Shown in pieces: positions 1 through 10,432 of a stretch of DNA of 64,000 bases. The stretch's first letter is position 1. Every line of letters starts with the position of its first letter. Position numbers and translations under genes: made by a program. This DNA comes from Melampsora larici-populina 98AG31. Taxonomy: Eukaryota > Basidiomycota > Pucciniomycetes > Pucciniales > Melampsoraceae. The notes beneath the pieces were generated by a model. It saw only the letters and a list, made by a program, of their open reading frames with translations. It did no database searches and was not told the origin of the DNA. The DNA is taken from NCBI RefSeq assembly GCF_000204055.1, contig NW_006768783.1, forward strand, positions 186,001 to 250,000, in the 5' to 3' direction.

Positions 1-534
1 TTGACGTCAAGGGTGTTGTCGGTAGCAGCGAAACCGTCTCTGCGGCTGCAATATCAGTAGGTGAACTTGTAGTAAAAGTTCCATTTACCCAATCAATCTG
101 ATTACCATGCGTCTGAAACCACGGCATGCCTAACAGAACATCGTATGAGTTCTTCAATTGCGTTACAATGAATCGGGTTGGTGTCGTGTCGTCGTTAATG
201 ATGAGATGAGCTTCTTCGGTGAGTTGTTTGGTTTGACCGTCGAAAGCACTAACAGTACAGGGTGTGTTCATCTTGCTCGTGTGAATTCCGTGCTTTCTGA
301 CAAATGCTTCACTAATTGCCTCGTGCGTGGCGCCGCAGTCGAGGAGGCAAAGTGCTATTGGTGAGTCTGATGTGGCAAGGGAGGGTAGGATTTGGGGCTG
401 GGACAATGGTAACCTCATAAAAAGGCGCGAATCGCGTGCATTGCGTTTCAAATAAGTGACAGCTCCAATTCCAATAATCTCCTCCTCATTACTCGGGATA
501 GGCACATCTATCAATCCCGAGTCCCTCCATTTTT
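1..534 (-). CDS. Ty3/gypsy Pol, N-terminal part (retropepsin), cut by window edge
   Basis: Continuation of the gypsy element in the -1 frame relative to Gag; the frame stays open to the window edge. The translation carries a retropepsin-like active site (LLDCGATHEAIS, usual form D-S/T-G-A) and the downstream YDVLLGMPWF block typical of gypsy proteases. The active-site triplet reads D-C-G where D-S/T-G is usual, which may weaken activity. There is no start codon of its own; expression would need -1 frameshifting from gag. Reverse transcriptase, RNase H and integrase would lie outside the window. Confidence 0.8.
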
Positions 535-1602
535 TGATTCATCAGCTCTACCCTTTCCTTTCAATTCCGCCAATTGAGTCTCTAATTCTGCAATTCTTGC
601 ATTTCCTCCTCCACTTCTAATCCAATTACCCCTCTCATCTTTCCTTCCACAATCAGCTGCTTTATGTCTACCTCTACCACATTTGAAACACAACTCTCGT
701 TCACTCCGTCTTGCCAACTCTTCCTTTGAGACTGAGAATCTAGCACTAGATAAATCCATAGCGTTGGGGTCTCGGGCTGGGGTTGGTGTGATGGTGGTGT
801 TGCGATTGATTGTACGGTTTGCCCCTGGATGTAGTTCGTTATCGATTGCTAGCGCATAAGCCGTTATTTCCGGTAATGACGTGAAGGTTTTTAATATCAT
901 GTTGACCCTGACTTCTTGCTTCAATCCTAGCTTGTAGTGACTAACGTGTTCCATCTCTCCCCAACCCGTTCTAGCTGCCAAAGACATGAATTTTGTCGTG
1001 TATTCCGACACTGATCCTGTTTGCTGTAGTGCTCGAAGATCGCGTTGTGCTCGGCTTTGACGGTCTGAGTCAAAATACGTAGCTTCAAAGGTAGCTGCAA
1101 ATTCTTCCCAAGTAAGTGGTGCTTCGTTTTCGGGCCGCAATAGTCGTTTGTAGAACGGAGCCGCCCATTGGTTCGCTTCTCCCGTCAGATACGATAATGT
1201 AAAGATGACTTTTGTTTTGTCGTCCGGGAAGGCGTGAGAATTTGCTAGTAAGTACAAGCCAACCTGATTTACAAAGGCTTCGGCGAGATCTCCTTTAGTT
1301 CCGTCGAACTTATCCGGGGTTCCCACTTTCGGACCTCGGGTTGAACCTATGAGAGATTTGAAATCTGCCGCCGTGATAGGTTCCTTAACGTCGCTAGTCA
1401 TGGGATTGTCTACGTGAGGTGGCGGTTGCGGGGTAGTAGGAGGGGGTTGCAATGAAGCCTGGGAAAAGTTTTTCAACTGTTGTTGTACTAAGGCTAATTC
1501 GTCTTGAGTTGCCTTACGCTGAGCAGTTTCTTCTTCTAGTTTTGAATTTAAGTTTGTCAGCTGCTGAAGTATATTGGCTATATTGGCCGATAGATCATCC
1601 AT
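511..1602 (-). CDS. Ty3/gypsy retrotransposon Gag (capsid and zinc knuckle)
   Basis: 363 aa structural polyprotein of an LTR retrotransposon. An N-terminal coiled-coil-like stretch (residues ~1-45) and a Pro-rich linker are followed by a retrotransposon gag capsid domain (~100-260; includes KVIFTLSYLTGEANQW and TWEEFAATFEATYF). A CCHC zinc knuckle (CFKCGRGRHKAADC) lies near residue 310, then a charged tail. The length is normal for basidiomycete gypsy Gag and the frame is intact, so the copy may be fairly young. Pol follows in the -1 frame. Confidence 0.88.
   Translation of the reverse strand: MDDLSANIANILQQLTNLNSKLEEETAQRKATQDELALVQQQLKNFSQASLQPPPTTPQPPPHVDNPMTSDVKEPITAADFKSLIGSTRGPKVGTPDKFDGTKGDLAEAFVNQVGLYLLANSHAFPDDKTKVIFTLSYLTGEANQWAAPFYKRLLRPENEAPLTWEEFAATFEATYFDSDRQSRAQRDLRALQQTGSVSEYTTKFMSLAARTGWGEMEHVSHYKLGLKQEVRVNMILKTFTSLPEITAYALAIDNELHPGANRTINRNTTITPTPARDPNAMDLSSARFSVSKEELARRSERELCFKCGRGRHKAADCGRKDERGNWIRSGGGNARIAELETQLAELKGKGRADESKNGGTRD
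529..535 (-). promoter_or_regulatory. Candidate -1 ribosomal frameshift site (A AAA AAT)
   Basis: In the Gag frame the heptamer reads A-AAA-AAT, an X-XXY-YYZ slippery sequence, 15 nt before the Gag stop. The -1 frame has two TGA codons immediately upstream and becomes open exactly at the codon before the heptamer, then remains open through the protease. That geometry is what programmed gag-pol frameshifting needs. No downstream pseudoknot was worked out. Confidence 0.65.
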
Positions 1603-1875
1603 TGCTTCGGATTCTTCTAAAGTTACTTCTTGCGCCGATACAGTTTCGAATTCAGTTGAGTTATCTGATTCTTGTCCTTCTGCAGGAGCTGTAAAGTTCG
1701 CCGTTTTTGCGGTGATAGTCCGGGTCTTCTTGCTATTTCTTCAGATAAAGTTTCAATCAATCAATTTAAGCTTTCGGTTCTAATTCAGTTTCAATTCTAA
1801 TTTTCAATTTCGACCCCGTATTCTAATTCGAGATTCGATCTAGTCGTCCGCTGCAGGTAGTGAGACACTGCAATA
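1603..1875 (-). other. 5' leader of the gypsy element
   Basis: Non-coding stretch between the Gag start and the proposed LTR edge at 1875/1876. It should hold the primer binding site, but I see no convincing TGG-type tRNA complement directly beside the proposed LTR end. Confidence 0.4.
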
Positions 1876-2203
1876 TGTTATGATCCAGAACACAGCGGGG
1901 ACGATGATGAGGCGACAAGGTGCTGTCCTAATGCTAACTAGATTGCAGTGTGAGGTCAACGGTAATACAACAAGAGAGGTGAAAAGACCCTTCCTCTCCC
2001 TATAAGCATAGTACTCAATATAAGGATCATTACAAAGAGCATCAAGTATCTCTTCTTTTGGATTCTTACCCTAAGCAGTTAATTTTTCAATCTTGTTAAA
2101 AACTGCTGCCCCATGGATCTAAAGCACACATGCGTGGCTAGGCAGTGAACTGGATATCCAGGGTTACATCAATGGGTCTAAGCATCATAATGGAAAGCAC
2201 AAC
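1876..2203 (-). repeat. Candidate 5' LTR of the gypsy element
   Basis: Read on the minus strand, the segment starts TGTTGTG and ends CATAACA, an imperfect short inverted repeat with the TG...CA termini of LTRs. It contains a TATA-like TTATATTGAG. The partner LTR is outside the window, so neither the borders nor a target duplication can be checked. Confidence 0.3.
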
Positions 2204-2876
2204 ATGTCCATTACTGACTATGATTCTTTCAAAGATTTCATAACTGCTGCCTCAACTGTACCCACCACCACTAGCACGGGATTCAAGATTATCCACAAGG
2301 ACCCTATGAAGCACCAGAACTCCGTCTGCTCTCTGGAGTGTGCCCTCAACAATTCTGGCACCATTTCCAGCAACTTTGACAGTGAGGGATCCTTGGTTTC
2401 TCAAGGAGTAAGTTTCACATCTTTCCTTCTCATTTCCTGGTAAATTAACTGACCTTTCTCAGTCTGTCATTCTCAGTTCCTGTAAACATAATGTGCAAAC
2501 ACTGATGCAATTTTTTTCCCATTTATACTTAGAGGATGCTTACTCAGTAACTCAAACTTTTCTGAATCTCTCTCAGGCAAATGGTGTACCTGGCGTGGAC
2601 AAGGTAAATCCATCTATGACCCAGCCAGGAGCCACCTGGATCAATGTTGGCAGCTATGAGCAAGAAAAAGATGCATTGATTGGTTTGACTCCTCCTGGAG
2701 TTACTCACCTTTGCCAGTGCCAACACTACTTGGGCTTCCAGTATGGTGGTGCACAACAACAACTATGGCCATCTTCCCCCCCCCAACTGGTCACTCCCAA
2801 TCATTTGCCAGTGTTCCCCAGCTTTTACAGTGGTGACCCTTTTCCCAGTCCTCCAATGATTGTCTCACATTGCTGA
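2204..2876 (+). pseudogene. Unrecognised, possibly two-exon repeat-derived coding remnant
   Basis: Two open segments (2204-2410 and about 2578-2873) have protein-like composition, for example Thr-rich TASTVPTTTS and later PGATWINVGSYEQEKDALIG. A GT at the end of the first and an AG just before 2579 (CTCTCAG) could join them. I recognise no family. It sits between transposons and may be a remnant of one. Confidence 0.2.
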
Positions 2877-3805
2877 TCACCTCAGGCTCTGCCAGTCAAC
2901 ATCCCCAATTTCATGCTTTTCTTCTATTTGCTGTAACATAAGATTTAAATTTCCAAATGAAAACTGTCCTTCTTTCCACCTTACGTCCAACTAGTGCATA
3001 GGCTGACAATCCCACCCCTGGTCTTCAAGCTTCAAGTCACCTAATGAAGCATACTTTATATCTAAGTAGATTAAGGTTTTGAGGAAGCATTGGACATCAA
3101 CTACTTTATATCTTGCTACTTCCCTTCCATGATTCTAGACTCAAGGGGTTGTAATCAAACAAATGAAGATGTGTTAATTTGATATATGCCAGCCTTTGTA
3201 GCATAGCCTAACATGGATAGATACGTTAGGATTTGAAAATATGAATCAAGTGTCAAAAGATGAAATCAAATTCCTTACCCAAATCCTAGTGATAATCTTT
3301 GCATGATTCTATGCATTCCAAAAGGATATATGAGCTCTCATGAACAAGTCTTAATACTTTCAACCTTGATTAGATGGACATCTGCAAATTTATAAAGATT
3401 GACTCTGTATCAAAGAACTCAACCATCATTCCAAATGAAAACTGAAATATATAGAATCAAATGAAGTGAATTGATGAATGGTGATGTCTATTTGCACAAG
3501 TAGGTAATTGATGTGTTATTTTCAATCTTGCTTTACTTGATGGGAATTACAGTTTGTTCAGACAGATTGGAAATCATTGATTCAGATCCAGATTGGTAAT
3601 CAGATTAGAAGGATCTAGATTTATCTGGACCAAATAATGAATTTGAATCAAATTTATGATCTTGAGAGTATTGTGATGATGATTGAGCAATCCATCAAGA
3701 TAATCAGAGGAAAATATGTATGCAGTATCAAGATTTTGTGATCTGAATAAGGGACTGAACAACTAGATTGATTCAAAAAAGGATAACAGTTTCATGATGA
3801 TGAGG
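2877..3805. other. AT-rich intergenic DNA, nothing recognised
   Basis: No credible open frame, RNA gene or terminal repeat was found. Short TGAATC/GATTCA-type words recur without a clear period. Confidence 0.5.
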
Positions 3806-4745
3806 ATACAGAATGCAAGATGTGTCAAAGTGACAACATCAAATTTCAACAATCAAAAATTCAGAATCCCCGGGTCAGCAATGAACAAAACTGGATAAAA
3901 CCCCAGATTCAACTCAAATACTGGTCCAAAACTCCTTGAATCTGGGCTCAAACCATGTTTTCTGCCATTTTCATTGGTTTCCAAACCACAAATCTGACTT
4001 TGGATGCTTGGTTGGCACTTTGGCACACATAGTACATGGCAATTTCAAGAATTGGAAATTTTCACATTACAACTTTTACAAACTGAAACATATGAAGCAG
4101 AAACCTTTTCCACATCACAAGTCAACCGCACCAATCAAAACCTACTGATTCCACAACAACTTGACTCCAAAGACACAAAGCCTCAAAATTTGAAAGATGG
4201 ACCACCTAGCCTGCTAGGTGGTCCATCACTCCAGTCAATTGTCCAGAAATGAGTTGCAGCAGCTTACCTGAACCACTAAGCCAGCTAGGTGGTCTATTGC
4301 TCCAGTCAATAATCCAGCAATCAACTGGAGCATCTCACCTGGATCACCTAGCCATCTAGGTGGTCCATCTCTTGAAGTTTGAAGCTTTTTATCTCGGAGT
4401 CAAGTTGTTGTGTAAACAGTAGGTTTAGATTGCTATGATCAACTTGTGGTAGAGAAAAGGTTTCTGTTCAAAGTGTTTCTCATTTTGTGAAAGTTGTAAT
4501 GTGAAACATTCCATTTTTGAAATTTTCATATATTATTTGTGCCAAAGTGCCAACAAATTAGCCAAAGTTGGAGTGGTGGTTTGGAAACTGGTGAAAAGGG
4601 GCAGAAACCATGTGTTCCTCAAATACAGAATATCACAGTTAAATCTGAATTTATCCAGTTTTCTCAATTTCTGACTTGGGGATTCTGAAATTTTGATCTT
4701 TGAAATTTCAGGTTGTTACTTTAGCACTTGTCACATTCTGTATTC
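3806..4745. repeat. Long imperfect inverted repeat (~940 bp)
   Basis: The left arm (about 3806-4224) and right arm (about 4341-4745) are reverse complements at roughly 75-80% by eye. Shared landmarks in the same order are CAGAATCCCC, AAACTGGATAAA, TTTCCAAACCAC, TTGGCACTTTGGCAC, TTTCACATTACAACTTT and CAACAACTTGACTCC. The arms flank a centre of 71-bp tandem palindromic units. It resembles a fold-back or long-TIR non-autonomous DNA transposon. Arms this diverged suggest an old insertion. Confidence 0.75.
4199..4366. repeat. Tandem 71-bp units, each led by a CACCTAGC palindrome
   Basis: Units start at 4199, 4270 and 4341, exactly 71 bp apart; the third is truncated. Each opens with a ~26 bp palindrome of the form ACCACCTAGC-N-GCTAGGTGGT, followed in the first two units by a CCAGTCAAT block. 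The array sits at the symmetry centre of the long inverted repeat. Confidence 0.8.
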
Positions 4746-6933
4746 AAACAAGAAAGGAATCACAAAGTTGGCATGCAAAAAGAGTCAGGTTCAAGCAATG
4801 AGAATGGAAAAACATAAATGATAAAGGTATATCAAAAGGGACCAAGGTCAAAGAAGCAATAAAAAATACTCAGATACCATATTTGTAAGCCAATGTCTGA
4901 TGTCCAAAATCAAACTAATGATAGATTGAGAATGGAAACAGTACAGTCATGGGAAAGGAGGGAAAGTTTGAGTGAAGAAGAAAAAAACAGGAAAGTAAGA
5001 CAAAACAGGAAAATCCAGAAGATACCAAGTCAATGTAAGTGATCAAAATTAACAAATAAATGTCTTTGAAATTTGGCAACAAACAAAAAAGTTGAGCTGG
5101 TATACTACAATGCACACAACCTGCCAGTTCACATAAGGATACAAATAGACATGTGATTCAATTTAAATATTGTGGAAAGACTTGCAAATCAGTGTGGTGT
5201 AGACATGTAAAAACAATAAAGATTGAGGAATTGCAAGGATTAATGCCTACATAATACATATTGGAAGTCTGTGGTAGCAATGATAGGTAATTAACCAGTA
5301 GCACAAATTTCCACAGTGACAGTAAGCAACGGGTATAATAAACAAGCGATCATGAGTCACCTATGTTGCTTGAATTGCTGTGCAATAAGATTCGACAATT
5401 GAATGATTTGTGGACCATCAGGTGTTTTGGAACATCTTCTCAAATGGTGCATTTGGAGTTGTATGCAGTGGAATGCAAGACAATATTGGCCAAAGGAAGA
5501 TGTGGAGAGCTTTGGCATTGAAGGAGTGTTTCTGCTATCAGTTGAATGGTGCAGCTATCTACCATTGTACTTGAAAAGTTGGTAAGATGTGAGCGCTTAG
5601 AAAAAAGAGTAATTGTGAATGCATTGTAAGGTGTCACACTTACAAACAGACATGTAACAGGTCATACAGTACAGTAGATACATTTAGAGTCTAGATTATT
5701 GTTGTTTTTCTTTTTCTTCCCTCTTTCTCTTTATTGGATTCTTTCAGTTCTTGAGTTTCTATTCATGTTATTGGAGGTTAATGTTTTCTGATGTTCTTTA
5801 TGAACTAGGCCTGGTATTCCGCAATTCACTTTGGGTCTAGATGACTCCTGTGTTGTCTTGTGTCAAATTATTGTCATAATTTTATAGGAATTTCCATGCA
5901 TCTTGAAATCATTCTTTTTGAAGAGAGGTCTGAGAATGCTCATCATCAATAAATCCAATATGGATGATTTATAGACAATTTGCATGGATTTTGAAAGTGG
6001 TGGAAGAACATGATTGTAGAACATGAGAATATAGAAACAATCAATGGAAGTGATGTTTACAAGACAAAGGGATAAAGCAAAAGCATGTGGTAGATAAAAT
6101 GAAAGCCCAGATAGATTTTTAGCAATAATGTACTGTACAGCCCAGAATGGTAAGTTGCAATATGATACCTCCGCAGAAAGCAAAGATATTTGCTTTTGCA
6201 CTGCCCACATAGTTGTCTTGGCAACAAACATCTGAGGAGTCCTCGGATGCCCCCCCAAGGACAAGGGCACCCAAGGAATGCCTCTGAGGCAAAATTTGGC
6301 TGTTGCCATTGCCTCGGATTGGATCCTTGGATAGAGCTTCCCTTGGGGTCAAAATCTGATGTCTCCTTGGATTTTAACATCTGAGGTAAATTTTCTGGCT
6401 GTGTTGACAGGTTACAAAGAGTAGGAAAGCAGAAACATAAGATCTTTCAAATGAATAAAAGATAGAGTGAAAATGACAGATGAGGTCAAAGGGAAATATT
6501 TGCTTGTGATAGGGTGTCTCTTGAAGAGCAGATTCTGCATAGAAATAGAGGAATGGTACAGTGATGTTAATGTTGGAAATTCTTTTAAATTTTCTCTTCA
6601 CAGGAAAGTGAAAAAGTTGGTTTAGCATCAGAACACCTAGGAGAGTGTATGTTTGGTGAGATGACAGAGCAAGGAGGCCTTTGGAAATCCCAGGTTCAAC
6701 AAGAGGATTAAGCAACCATACATGCATAAGACAAAGCAGTGATGAAAGGCATTCTGTGGGCATCACTTTGGTCAAATAACCTCTGGAGGCTCACAAGTCA
6801 CAAGCAGAGTGTGTCAGGTTCCCTCATAGAATCACCCCCTTTGAACATAACTCCTAGCATAAATTCTGGGGAAATGCTGTACAGTGGGGGCTTATGGATT
6901 TGAGTTCTTGTGATAGCCACATAGAGCATATAA
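4746..6933. other. Repeat-like AT-rich region without a supported gene
   Basis: Open frames here are short and lack codon structure or motifs. Around 6220-6395 there is a GC-richer patch with several CCTCGGAT/CATCTGAGG words in both orientations, possibly the end of a transposon, but no clean terminal repeats were found. Confidence 0.4.
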
Positions 6934-7787
6934 TTAATGCATGAGGACTCCCAAAAATATCTCCGACATCTGATCAATGATTAAGTCAATTTTTTCTGTG
7001 GCTGCAGTTTGCATCAGGATTTGAGTTCTTTGGAAGTGATACTTGAGGACACTGAATGCTTCCTCAATCAGATTGAGGTCAGGTGAATACAGTGGTAGGT
7101 AGATGATCTGTATACATATTTCTTCTGCTAGCTCAGCAACTTGTCCTCTGTGATCAATACAGCAATTGTTCAAGACCCATCCTGAATTAGATTTGGGATT
7201 TGGATCCATGACTGTAAGCTCTAGAAAAATAAACGTCAACACAAAGTAGACCATGGAACCAAAGTGGGAACATACAAGCCAATGCTTTAGAGAGCGCTCA
7301 AAATCCAGGCAATCATATCTTCCTCCTTGGCACTCCACATCCAATACACCACCCCTGAAAATCTCTGGGAGAAGGAAAAAATGTTTACCACAGCAACTCC
7401 AAGGTACTTGTTTGGTACACTACCCACATACTGCCCTGCCTTTCTCTTGTCTAAGGAACCACTCTTGGATTGAAATTTCATCTAAATGAGGAAGCAATGT
7501 AAGTGAGTGTTCAACTTATTGCTCATCAAAAGAAAGTTTAACTTGGCTCACCTAGAAACACAAGCATGTTTGTGGTCAGGCCACCCACCACACGCAGATA
7601 CCTGGCTTGTATTGAGAGACTTTGACTTGGATGAATGGTCCAAGACTGGTTGTGAGTGAAGTTGAGATGGTTGTTGAGGTCTCTGGCAATCTTTGCTAGG
7701 CAGAGCCATATTCCAGTCCAGCAATACAGCACTTTTTGGTACTTGTCCAAGTACAGACTGTTCAAAATCCCTGTCTAAACCCAACAA
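6934..7787 (-). pseudogene. Tc1/mariner (DDE_3) transposase relic
   Basis: Broken frames on the minus strand together resemble an IS630/Tc1-mariner transposase. The C-terminal part (6934-7213) holds the block YLPLYSPDLNLIEEAFSVLK, whose last acidic residues include the third catalytic position. Before it, the usual VMDNASIHH-type motif reads VLNNCCIDH, so the second catalytic Asp is Asn. Upstream pieces (7287-7481, 7538-7787) lie in other frames. The copy is dead. No terminal inverted repeats were identified. Confidence 0.7.
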
Positions 7788-9720
7788 AGTCCCTCCCTCT
7801 TGCTCACAGGGAGTTGATCAGGGAGGCTGCTTGTGAGGGTGAGCATGAGCAAGAGACTCTGTTTGATTTAGACTCCGTCTGATTGCAGATGACAAGCATC
7901 AAAAATAGATTGGTTCTTTTCAGCATTGCCTTTCAAGCCCTCACTCTCAATGGTTTTGTCTTCAATGTTTGTTGTCCAACCTTTCTGATACTCCCACCTC
8001 ATCAGTTCTTCCTATATCTATACCAATCAGATGGTTTATCCAAACCATAGACCTTTACAAAGCATGAAACCTCTTCAATCATTGATGGATCCTTGGCATC
8101 TCAATCTTATAAAGTCAGTCCAGATTTGCTTAACAATCTGACTTAAGTTTCATTTTATTTTCACAGCATTACTAATACAGGTGATCTTATAAGCATAATC
8201 ATATGAGTTGTCACCATGCCTATCTGAAATTGTGAGTCAGACCAACCACAGTGCTTGAGTAGAGATTTGGCAACACAGTCAGTCAGACTCAATGAACCAG
8301 CCTGTCAAGCTAAGGATTATGTAAAATCCCTCTGAGTCCAAGTGTGATAATTTTATCAATAGATTTGGCAAGTTTGTTAAATTAATGAGTTAACCCCCTA
8401 CATGTATAACCTGTTAGAAAGAACAAACATGTGAAATGTGGATTTAACAACACTGGAGATTTTCTTGGAAACAATTGATGTTTTTTTTATGAATATTCCA
8501 AAAAAAAATATATAATTCCAACTCACCTCTTATTCACCAAGTCTTTCTTTTTCTGAATTAAATTAATTTTATGTCTTGTATTTAAATGTCTTTCAAGTTT
8601 GTTTATTTTGACACTAATCATACACCAAAACAAATTGTCTGTTGTTGTAAAATATACTCATTTTATTTTGTTTTTTTAAAAAATATAAACAGATCACCTT
8701 TCTAAAGGTCCTAAATTAAAAGTCTAATTTTGTGGATATTACAAAGCTTTTTTTTTGCTTTCTTTGAGATACGTAGCTATCTCTGAAGTTTCTTAAAGAA
8801 AAATGGTTTTAACAGGTACATAAACAAACTTGAAATCACTTTATAACTTGATTTAATTATAACTATGTATATAAAAATCAATCTTTTTGATTCCTTTGTC
8901 TACTCCACAAAAAGAAAAGGGGTACATACATACATAAATGATAAGACCATCAATCAAAAGTCTTTTTTTGAAACAAAGGTCAAATTCTTCAAGGATGGTA
9001 AGTTTTTGGATTTCAAACAAATGATATACTCAAGAAAAGTACAAAGATAATGAGTTATGAAGATGTCAAGAGGTGTATGGATTGAAATTGAAGGAGTTCT
9101 AGGAGGTTCTAGAAGGATGAAGTTCCAGGCAGTACTGATCCACACCTCAAGATTTCCTCAAGCAAACTATGTAAGCCGCTCACCAGCCCGTTTGTCGCGC
9201 CCTCAAAGATACCCCAAGAAAAGAGCCAAGACTTAAAAGTCCTAAACTATCACTCTAGATCACCTCATCTTTATTTTCACAAGAGATCTTTGTAATTGAA
9301 CCAGTTTTTTGTATGGTACATGGCATGGAAAAGTGAAAAGTGGCTGTCCAGAGATCGCAAGCTTTACAAAATGGATGAAGTTTGAAATGAAAAACCTTTG
9401 ATGAGTCTTTAGTGCATGTTTATGGTGTTTTTTTGCACCGGTGTTTTTTTGGCGTCAACTTTCGGATGATCTGAATTGGCAAGCAGTGGCTGTGTATGAA
9501 TATGTATGTATACTACAAACGTATCAGGCTAAATAAATTTAACGAGGCTATGAACCAAAGCCAATTGAAATCCAAAATGAAAAGATTGAGATTGAATTGA
9601 TCTAATTTTAAAAAGTATGGAAAAGAATTGATAAGGATGTGAACGTCAAAGAACGTCAAGGTAACGATAGGAATTCGAAATTCAGGCTTTTTGTTGAAGG
9701 AGAATAGATTCAATCAAATT
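7788..9720. other. Intergenic, AT-rich, no gene seen
   Basis: Contains homopolymer runs and low-complexity AT sequence (8460-8900). Open frames are short and lack motifs. Confidence 0.5.
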
Positions 9721-10432
9721 CTTGATGATGTTCATCCGACCGAGTCAGCTAAATCAAGAATCCCTTGACGATTTGGTGAAGTTTGTCTTCAAAGCTGTTT
9801 ATTTATCATCTTCCCTAGAAAACCTTTTTTACAATTTAAAGAACAGTTTTACTTTTGATCCACTTTTCAATTCTGACATCGATTGAGATTTATCATCTTA
9901 AATTCTCCTCATTCATCTCTCTATACCTTTTCAAAAAGTTCTTGATCGATTCATTTACCTACTTACTTTAAAACCGTCTCTTTCTTTCTTTCGATCAAAG
10001 TTTTCTAAATTTAAGATTCAAAACGAACCCCTTCAACAAGTCTTTCTTAAAACGAGTTACACGAGTTCAATTTTACTCAATCAGTTTATTTATAAACCTT
10101 TGAAACCTTTTTCTCGATTTCTTTACATAAATCCGCGGTTGGGTTGTTTGATTTGAATTTAAGTTTTAGTAGGGTTAACCTAAGTTTGATTTAAACCTAA
10201 GTTCTAGGTGGTTCCACGTTGAAGGGGGGGTTTAAGGGGTTGTGTTGTCTTACCACTCAGTCAGAGTCGAAGCCATCCCATCCCATTTCATCTCATCTCA
10301 TCCCAATCATAATCCATAAGAACTACGAGACAACTATCAAGATCAAGATCATATATCATTCCATTCAAGTTTCATTATAAATTTATACTTTATCTCATTC
10401 TCATCAAAAGATTGTAAAACCACCATATATAA
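9721..10432 (+). promoter_or_regulatory. Upstream region of the HAC1-like bZIP gene
   Basis: Pyrimidine-rich blocks (TTTCTTTCTTTCG near 9980, CATCTCATCTCATCCC near 10290) and a poly-G run at ~10225 precede the start codon. A long, pyrimidine-rich leader is plausible, but no TATA box or UPR element is claimed. Confidence 0.35.
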
